Under the pieces are notes generated by a model. That model was not told where the DNA came from. It saw nothing but the letters and a program-made list of their open reading frames with translations, and made no database searches. Both the position numbers and the translations under genes were made by a program. Shown here in pieces: positions 56,721-64,000 of a stretch of 64,000 nucleotides of DNA (positions are counted from its first letter, which is position 1; each line of letters opens with the position of its first letter). The DNA comes from Leptasterias polaris (taxonomy: Eukaryota > Echinodermata > Asteroidea > Forcipulatida > Asteriidae). Location of the stretch: the NCBI GenBank assembly GCA_037783415.1, contig JAZGTN010000058.1:5430001-5494000 (forward strand). The letters are read 5' to 3'.

Positions 56721-57790
56721 CAAGGTAGGAATTGATATTTCTCTTAACCCTTAGCATGCCACTATAGTTTATACACACATACCCTGTGGCGCCGCATTTC
56801 CTGTGACGCGCAGCAAGTAACACAGGGCAAAACCATTTTGCACAAATTACCTTATGAGGACAGCGTTTTAGAGGAAAATCCAAAATAAAGATTTTATTCA
56901 TCGATGTAAACTCAATATCATGTAACAAAAATCATGTTTGTAGACCCAAAGGTTAGAAAGATATGATATTTCAAAATTTAATTTTTTAATTTCTTTTTTG
57001 GCTGGATATTTGTGCTTGTTTTCAGCACTCAAACACACACCCACACACACACTATTGGCTTAGTAAGGATATTTATTTCAAAATTTGGTCCAAAACTTTA
57101 TGTAAGGCTTATTATAAAAACAAGTCCTTCATCATTATGTTTTCTAAACTAAACAAGTGCATGTTTATGACCTATGTGCAACAGCCTTTTGAATTGAATT
57201 TATGCAGTACTAGTGCAAAGTTTACTGATGGAATCAAAGTGCGACTATATCCTGTTTATTTCAAGTTGCAAATAATCGTGTTTCAAACTGAATAAATATA
57301 TAAAACAAGATCAATTGGTGGTGTTTTTGTATATTTCCAACTGTTTGTGTTCAACAAAAATATTCAAGAATTCTTTTTCTCTATAACTATATATTCAATT
57401 GTTGGTGTTTGTATAATTTGGAAAACTGTAAACAGTTTCCCTACTCAATGGAAAATAAAAGCACCTGGTTGTGAAATGCAATAGAGAACTTATAAGTGTA
57501 AAAATATCAGGATTGTTCAAACAGATTGCTTCTAAGTGTCAGTTATTTATGGAATCCTGGTACACAGTCCGCCTTGTAATTGACATGCGTGTGGTACAGA
57601 CGAAAACAAGGTGCAGCACACAGGCTTTTCGCACTGAATGCACATTAGTTCCGTGTTTCTGAGGTAGCTCCCGACAGCATTCAAAATTTCCTTTTTTTCG
57701 CTGAAAAGTTGAGGTCAGTACTACCAAGGGCCTTCCATTTTCGTTAACTTGGACTGGAGAGAACTGTTATATTATCATCGGTGCACCTTC
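56721..57790. other. No gene recognised
   Basis: AT-rich, with a short CA-rich tract at about 57029-57050. Nothing coding is supported. Confidence 0.45.
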
Positions 57791-57824
57791 GAGTGAATAT
57801 TTCAGGCTTTTTTTTTTGGACAAA

Positions 57825-58538
57825 ATGCCTCCGAAACGACATGCACCGAACACGGCAACTACCGGCCCAGTCGACGCCCCTGCAATCGACCCCATTGCCC
57901 TGACTGCTGCTATCTCCAAGGCTCTGCGGTCCAAGGTCCTTCTGGATGTATTAATACCAGCTTTATCTGATGCCATTGCAGACACCATATCTCAAGATAT
58001 TCATAAGGCTATGGAGTTGGAGTTAGAGAGCCGGGATAAAAAGATTGTCTGCTTGGAGAAGGACGTCCGCCATCTTACTGAACGGCTCTCTGATCAAGAA
58101 CAATACTCCCGACGTAACTGCCTCATTGTTCACGGCATACCTGAATCGCCCCAACACAAGAATACAGACAAATCAATAACTGAAATGGCAAAGCAGCACC
58201 TCGACATCGAGCTACGCCCTGAAGCAATTGACCGGTCTCATCGCATTGGGTCTCTCCAAGATGCAGCGGGAAAGTCAAGGTCCAGACCAATAATAGTCAA
58301 GTTTGTTGACTACAACTCCCGAGCCGCCTTCTACCGTCTTCGAGCCAAATTTAAAGGCTCAAACATTTATGTCAACGAAAGCCTCACCCGGGAACGCCAA
58401 GGTTGGTTGAATGAAGCGAAGCGTCATCCCGCAACTGACAAGGTATGGACCCAAGACGGTCGGATCGAGATCTTACGGAAAGATGGCAACCGTGTAATTG
58501 TTAGCTCCAAGGATGACCTCCAAAAACTCAGGAAATAA
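57825..58538 (+). CDS. LINE ORF1 protein (coiled coil, RRM-like, CTD)
   Basis: About 237 codons from the ATG at 57825. Order: Ala/Pro-rich start, helix ALSDAIADTISQDIHKAMEL, coiled coil (ESRDKKIVCLEKDVRHLTER), then QEQYSRRNCLIVHGIPES opening an RRM-like fold. DRSHRIGSLQDAA and RPIIVKFVDYNSRAAFYRLR follow, then a C-terminal basic part (YVNESLTRERQGWLNEAKRH, KDGNRVIVSS). This is the layout of the transposase_22/L1-ORF1-like RNA chaperones used by several LINE groups to form RNPs. The frame is intact although ORF2 is not. Confidence 0.85.
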   Translation: MPPKRHAPNTATTGPVDAPAIDPIALTAAISKALRSKVLLDVLIPALSDAIADTISQDIHKAMELELESRDKKIVCLEKDVRHLTERLSDQEQYSRRNCLIVHGIPESPQHKNTDKSITEMAKQHLDIELRPEAIDRSHRIGSLQDAAGKSRSRPIIVKFVDYNSRAAFYRLRAKFKGSNIYVNESLTRERQGWLNEAKRHPATDKVWTQDGRIEILRKDGNRVIVSSKDDLQKLRK

Positions 58539-58778
58539 CTCTTTTTCTTGTTTTTTTTCTTGGTGAGCTAGACCTAACCAATCAAACATTGGAAATAATC
58601 TCATTTTATAATCTATGTACCGCTACCTCAGACACCCTTAATTGAGTGCTTAATTTAACTGGTACTTAATTACCGTTATGCTATACTGTTTATCCTTTCT
58701 AGTTATTTTGTATCCAAATGTTGTCCTCGTCATGTCTTGTCTTGTTAATTTTATGTCTATAGGCACTCTTCATATATT

Positions 58779-61700
58779 TTGTTCAACAAATTCCATGGAG
58801 CCAACCGGCCGGCATTGGTTGCTTTGCAACCCCAGTTACAACTGAATCAAATGACTCCCCTAGGAGCTGAAAACTACAATTTCAATTTTGAAGCTATTGA
58901 CCTAGTAAATGACCCAAATAATTTGAACAATAATCAAAACTCATGTGATTATTTCAATGAAACAAATTTTCACGCCTCATTTAATCCTAACGACCCTTCC
59001 CAGCTTTCCTTTTTTCATATGAATATCAGAAGTCTTTGCAAACATTTTGATCAATTGATCAATTATTTACAAACTCTCCAGTCTTCTTTTTCTGTCATTG
59101 GCCTCTCAGAAACATGGCTCAATTCCGATTCACCCTTTAATACTCTAACTATTCCGGGTTTCCATTTCGAGGCCAACTGTCGAATCAATAAAGTGGGGGG
59201 TGGTGTTGCCTTGTACATAGCTTCTGATCTTCAATACATTATTAGGCCTGATTTATCCCGTTTAACTGATTCATTTGAGTCAATTTTTATTGAAATTGAA
59301 AATCATAGGAATAAGAATATTGTTGTAGGAGTTGAAGATTTTTTTGTTTCACTCCAGGAAATTCAAACTCGACTTTCTGATGGTAACAAACCGTGTCTTA
59401 TCTCGGGAGATTTTAATATAAATCTATTGAACAGTGACCATCATAGTCAAATACAAGTATTCATGGATTCAATGTTTAGCCATTCTTTTATACCATTAAT
59501 TAATAAACCTACTAGAATTACGACTACCTCTGCTACCCTTATTGATAACATTTTTTGTAATATCCCCCCTCCTCTTTGCTCAAGCATTCTAATTACCGAT
59601 ATTTCTGATCATTTTCCCATTTTTACAAACATTCCTTTCAATAAAAATATTCACTCCATCCAACCTAAATGTAAGCCGTTTTAAATCTGATTTGGAATCC
59701 ACGGACTGGTCTGCAATTTTTAGTACTGATAATCCTGATACATCGTTTAATATTTTTATGAACACTTTTAGTAATTTTTTCGACAAGAATATTCCCTTGG
59801 TAAGAGATAAACACTGGAATAAAAAGTCTCAACCTAGATGCCCATGGATAACTCGAGCTCTATTAAAATCCATTAATCACAAAAACAAACTATCATAAAT
59901 GTATCCTTTGTCCCAGTGACTCTAACCGACAGAAATATATTCGTTTTAGAAATTTACTCACCACCGTTTTACGTTCTGCAAAAACAAATCATTATGCCCA
60001 CCAATTCGAAAAGGAGAAGTTTAACATCAAAAACACATGGAAAATTATCAACTCTGTCCTCAAAAATAATACACCTCGTAAAACCATTAGTATCAATGTC
60101 AACAACTCCAGTATACATGATTCCTGTTTATTAGCAGAGCATTTTAATAATTATTTTGTCAACATTGGACCAAAACTTGCTACTCAAATTACTAATAGTC
60201 CCACCCATTATCAAAACTATCTTTTCAACCCCAACCCTCATTCCATATTTTTTGCGCCCGTAACAGAGCATGAACTCATTACCATCGTTCTGAGCCTCTC
60301 GAATAAAAAAAGCGCTGGTCATGATTCGTTTAACAGCATTTTTATTAAAAACATCATTTCTTGCATTTCTGGGCCACTCACTTATATTATGAACCAGTCA
60401 CTTACTACTGGTATTGTTCCAGATTCCATGAAAATAGCCAGAGTAGTTCCTATTTTTAAGAAAGGTGACCCCCCATCTTGTAAGTAATTATAGACCCATT
60501 TCTATTTTAACTTCTTTTTCGAAGATTCTTGAACGTATAATTTACCTTCGCACTTCTGATTTTTTTTAAAAGAACAATATTTTATCCGATGCTCAATACG
60601 GGTTCCGAGAGAATCATTCAACCTCGCATGCTATCCTGCAATTAATTGACAAAATTACATCAGGACGAGAACAGTCGTGCCATACCCTGGGGGTGTTCCT
60701 GGACCTCTCCAAGGCATTTGATACCGTTGATCACGAAATTCTCCTATCTAAACTTTATGTTTATGGTGTCAGAGGTACTGCCTTGGAGTCGGGTTCAGGA
60801 GCTATCTTGCAAATCGTAAACAGTTTGTTTCTGTTAATGACAATAAGTCTACTTTCAAAGAGTTATCGTGTGGAGTTCCACAAGGTTCATTGCTCCGTCC
60901 TTTGTTGTTTTCTATTTATATCAATGATTTTGATAAATCTTCTGACATTCTTTCATTTATACTATTTGCAGATGATTCAAATTTGTTTTATTCCCATAAA
61001 CAAGTTGATAATCTTATTAATACAGTAAATCGAGAACTCGTTCGTGTTTCAACTGGATTAAAGCCAATAAATTATCTATTAATATTGGCAAAACAAGTTT
61101 TATGTTATTCAGCAACACAGTTTCATGTCTTTCTCAGGATATTTTGTTTGATAGTTCACCAATTATTCAAACTGACTGTATTAAATTCTTGGGTCTGTTT
61201 ATTGATACTAAACTAGATTGGAGTCATCATATTAATCACCTTTGTAAACTAATATCTAGGAACATAGGCATTATCAATAAACTGAAATATGTCTTTCCCT
61301 CTGAGATTTTACTTAAAATGTATAACACTTTAATTTTAACTCATGTTACCTATGGTATACTTGCCTGGGGTAACACTCATCTTGCAAATAGAATTTTCAT
61401 TTTACAAAAAAGGGCACTGAGAATTATTGACAATGTAGACTTTAGAGCTCACTCAAACCCATTATTCATTAGACATAAGACTCTTAAAGTTAATGATATT
61501 TATTTGTTCCAATTAGGAGTCTTTATGTATCAGTTCTTTAAACATGAACTACCTAATTATTTTCAATCTATGTTCATTTCAAATACCTTTGTTCATCATC
61601 ACTTTACCAGGCACACCAGTGACATCCATATTCCATATGTACGTACTACACTTGCCCAAAAAGGAATTCGTTATCAAGGTCCTAAGTTTTGGAATTCCTT

Positions 61701-61788
61701 AAATAATGACATTAAATGCGTGAACAGTCGTTACTTATTTAAGAACAAATTGAAGTGTATGTTACGGAAAAAATATGATACTACATAA
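58779..61788 (+). pseudogene. LINE ORF2 (endonuclease and RT), frameshifted
   Basis: Endonuclease at 58779-59684: FFHMNIRSLCKHFDQL, FSVIGLSETWLNSD, VGGGVALYIASDLQY, ISGDFNINLLNSDHHS, ITDISDHFPIFTN. A small in-frame deletion after NIVVGV has removed the expected YRPP segment. RT begins near 60260 (SLSNKKSAGHDSFNS), then [20 protein letters not shown] and [14 protein letters not shown] with an intact FADD, and KFLGLFIDTKLDWSHHI. The C-terminus (PSEILLKMYNTLILTHVTYG, GPKFWNSLNNDIKCV) is in a frame open to 61788. At least four frameshifts or stops (near 59684, 59900, 60490 and 61030-61100) inactivate it. Confidence 0.85.
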
Positions 61789-62160
61789 TGGCTGAATTGA
61801 TTGATTGATTTATTTTTATATTGTTTTCATTCAGAAATGTAATCTTTTTTTCTACATTTTCTCTGCCGATTGACCTTCTTGACCATTATTTTACTGCTGT
61901 GCAGTAGGCCTACGTCCGCGTCTTATTGTCCTAGTCCTTGTCCTTGTTTTGTGTAACCTGTTATATTCATTTAGTGTGTAATAAACAATAATACAATTCT
62001 GTATGCAATTAATACATTTTAGCTACTACACACGTCATGGGGGTCTCTACTCGAAAAGCTCTGCTTTTTTGGAGACTCCCACCACTTAACCACATTCTAT
62101 TTTGTATTAAGCCATGTATGTTTGATTGATAGATTGAGTGGAAATAAAGTATTGTAATAA

Positions 62161-62450
62161 TGATGTCTGATGACATCGCACTTCACGGTTGGAACGATGC
62201 AGTCCGGTTTAGAGGGGCGTCCTGCTGGCGTTAGATCTCTATTTACTGTGAGAAAGTGGCGTTCCGTTAGTCGGGAAGGTGCATCATTGGACCTTCGGCC
62301 CAGTCTTCCACCTTGCCTTGTGTACCCTTCAAGGAGCCCGTGGACAATGGCAAACCGAAACTTCTCTGGGTGCTGTCTTGATCCGGGGTGTAGAGACTTC
62401 CAAATGATCCAACTGTTCACGTAACTCACTTCAAGAAGATAAATGAACAC
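62161..62450 (-). pseudogene. piggyBac transposase C-terminal fragment
   Basis: The minus strand reads VNSWIIWKSLHPGSRQHPEK, FRFAIVHGLLEGY, GRRSNDAPSRLTERHF and RPSKPDCIV, the helical tail and the start of the cysteine-rich domain of piggyBac transposases (F...L...L, then RL..RHF and DC.VC). It is cut at DCIV by the 3' end of the LINE. No catalytic core remains. It is a different lineage from the copy at 3-257. Confidence 0.65.
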
Positions 62451-62459
62451 TATTAAGAC

Positions 62460-62890
62460 CAGAATATTTGGTAGAAATAAAACATGGTGTTCTCACTCGT
62501 CTCTGGTTCCGAATTAAATTGTATTGCTACTACAGCTAGTGTTATAAATGGAAGAGTGGTTTTTAACAAAGGATCGTGAACACAATTGGGTAATACATAT
62601 GTAAATAAATTACTGGACTGTAACATTTCTCCCCTCCCTCCTTCAGTTATTATCAGTGAAAAGTTGAACAAAATAAATGATAATAACTTCAAAGTAACAG
62701 GACAGAAAATTAATTGATAAGGTAAAACTTCAGCCTCCTTTAAATCACTAGTCTTCGAACTACAACGTAGTTAAATTCACAATTTTGGTAGCAAAAACAA
62801 ACCTAGTGAGTGTAACTTTTTCCTTTAATTTACATTAAACTACTAGCATAATCTTTTGACTTGGTTTATACAGCTAAATCTGACATGAGT
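62460..62890. other. No gene recognised
   Basis: AT-rich gap between the piggyBac fragment and the Gypsy fragment; no LTR boundary could be established. Confidence 0.4.
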
Positions 62891-62902
62891 ACAATTTAAT
62901 CA

Positions 62903-64000
62903 CTCAAAAGGGCGACTTATAAAGTCACAATTTGCACTGGCTTTGCCACTGCGGTGCATGACAGTGAATTGGTACTGCTGGAGTTGCATAGACCATCGCA
63001 TTAATCTGCTATTTTGATTTTTCATGGTTTGCAGCCAGGAGAGTGGTTTGTGATCAGATTGGACAATGAAATTAGTGCCGGACAATGAAATTAGTGACAT
63101 ACAAATAGTACCTGAATTGTTCAATGGCGAAGATGATTGCATAGAGTTCTCGTTCTATTGTTGACCATTTTTGTTGTGTCTCCGAAAGTTTCTTTGATCT
63201 AAATGCGATTGGGTGTTCTCTTTCATTGTGCTTCTGGCTGAGCACGGCACCAACAGCTTTTTCCGATGCATCTGTTTGAACCAGGAATGGCAGCGTGTGG
63301 TCAGCGATGCGGAGAACTGGGGCTTTTGTCAAATCTGACTTAAGAGTCTGAAAAGCACTCTCACAGTCAGGGTTCCAGACGACTTGATTAGGTCGGTTCT
63401 TTTTCAACTGATCAGTCAGGGGAGCGGCCTTTGAAGACAGATTATGCAAGTGATCTTTGTAATAGTTAACCATCCCGAGGAAACGTCTCACTTGTTTCTT
63501 TGTCTTAGGCCTAGGGAACTGGCGGACTACTTCAACTTTATCAGTTAGAGGACTCACTCCTCCCTGGCCCACTAGCTTGCCCAAATACTCAGTCTGTGTT
63601 GCAGCGATGCGGCACTTCATCGGATTAGCTGTTAAACCAGCCTTTTGCAGTCTGCCAAGTACTTCCGTGAGTTTTACTAAATGCTCTTCCCAGCTGTCGC
63701 TATAGATGATCACGTCATCAAGAAACGCTTGTCCTCCCTCAACTCCCTCAAGAATGTCATCCATCATACGTTGGTAGCATGCAGGGGCATTTTTGAAGCC
63801 AAAGGCCATCCGGGTAAACTGGAACTGCCCAAATGGTGTGACCAAGGCACTTTTCGGTTTTGCTTCTTCGCTGATAGGTATTTGGTAGTAGCCCTTTGTA
63901 AGGTCGAGAGTAGATATGATTTTCGACTGTCCAACTTTATCGATGATTTGGTCGATCGAAGGCATGGGGTACGCGTCAAATTCTGTCACACTGTTGAGTT
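62903..64000 (-). pseudogene. Ty3/Gypsy pol fragment (RT and RNase H), runs off the right edge
   Basis: The minus strand reads from the window edge: DAYPMPSIDQIID, ISTLDLTKGYYQIPI (motif A), FGFKNAPACYQRMMDDILEG (motif B), AFLDDVIIYSDSWEEHL (motif C with LDD), FLGMVNYYKDHLHNLS, then RNase H (LVQTDASEKAVGAVLSQ, ERELYAIIFAIEQFR). A 19-bp tandem duplication (63061-63079 and 63080-63098) shifts the frame before VQSDHKPLSWLQTM and the final stop after ISRPFE. No integrase follows toward lower coordinates, so the copy is truncated at the end of RNase H. The 5' part of pol and gag would be outside the window. Confidence 0.85.

Larger units (their letters stand above)
57790..62160 (+). mobile_element. 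CR1/L2-group LINE with ORF1 and broken ORF2
   Basis: ORF1 (57825-58538), a spacer, and the ORF2 remnants (58779-61788) are collinear and in one orientation. A 3' UTR ends near 62160 at AATAAAGTATTGTAATAATG. A stem-loop (GGGGGTCTC ... GGAGACTCCC, 62039-62081) sits in the 3' UTR, a feature of several LINE families whose RT recognises the 3' end. Its 3' end abuts a truncated piggyBac coding region on the other strand. Confidence 0.75.

Noticed and set aside
1..64000. CRISPR arrays, rRNA genes, bacterial operons
   Set aside because: Repeats are minisatellites or transposon ends without spacers of constant size; introns, SINEs and LINEs show nuclear animal DNA.

Overview
This is a eukaryotic, intron-bearing, AT-rich animal genome segment. 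It is dominated by transposable elements of many classes and contains one convincing multi-exon host gene. Ngaro, Rex1-like, Penelope and CACTA/EnSpm relatives together with tRNA-derived SINEs suggest a marine invertebrate deuterostome. I think an echinoderm is most likely, because the TTAA-flanked MITE family and the SINE tail resemble echinoderm repeats I remember; that is inference and no search was run. There is no bacterial, organellar, rRNA or CRISPR content.

Layout. 0-13 kb holds the C-terminal end of a piggyBac transposase at the left edge, a 73-bp minisatellite, a broken CACTA/EnSpm transposase (minus), a TA-flanked MITE, a BEL/Pao-like gag remnant, a tRNA-derived SINE and a 111-bp minisatellite with a hairpin in each unit. 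13-21.2 kb is an old minus-strand Ngaro-type copy. It is interrupted by a LINE fragment and by a 5.4-kb TTAA-flanked inverted-repeat element that carries a possible four-exon gene and no recognisable transposase. 23.2-31.0 kb is a fresh-looking Ngaro tyrosine-recombinase retrotransposon. It has intact A1/B1-A2/B2 split direct repeats, gag, RT/RNase H, tyrosine recombinase, and an SGNH hydrolase that a 52-nt intron would join in frame to the recombinase. It sits inside an intron of a second broken EnSpm transposase, whose exons lie on both sides.

33.9-44.2 kb is a spliced plus-strand host gene. It has nine frame-compatible exons, 247 aa, a basic linker and a coiled coil. A 5-kb foldback element in its largest intron carries a nuclease-like fragment and a LINE. 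44.3-50 kb is a minus-strand Rex1-like LINE interrupted by a Penelope-like element with a 13-bp target duplication and by a small 8-bp-TSD MITE. 50-64 kb holds two more TTAA MITEs, a SINE, a 5'-truncated LINE, fragments of an uncharacterised invertebrate protein family, a CR1/L2-group LINE with ORF1 and ORF2, another piggyBac C-terminus and a Gypsy pol fragment running off the right edge.

The best candidates for something undescribed are (i) the Ngaro recombinase-SGNH fusion by mini-intron plus its CCAAT-rich terminal repeat, and (ii) the 5.4-kb TTAA element, whose subterminal architecture matches the local TTAA MITEs at the same spacing and which could be their cargo-bearing or autonomous relative.
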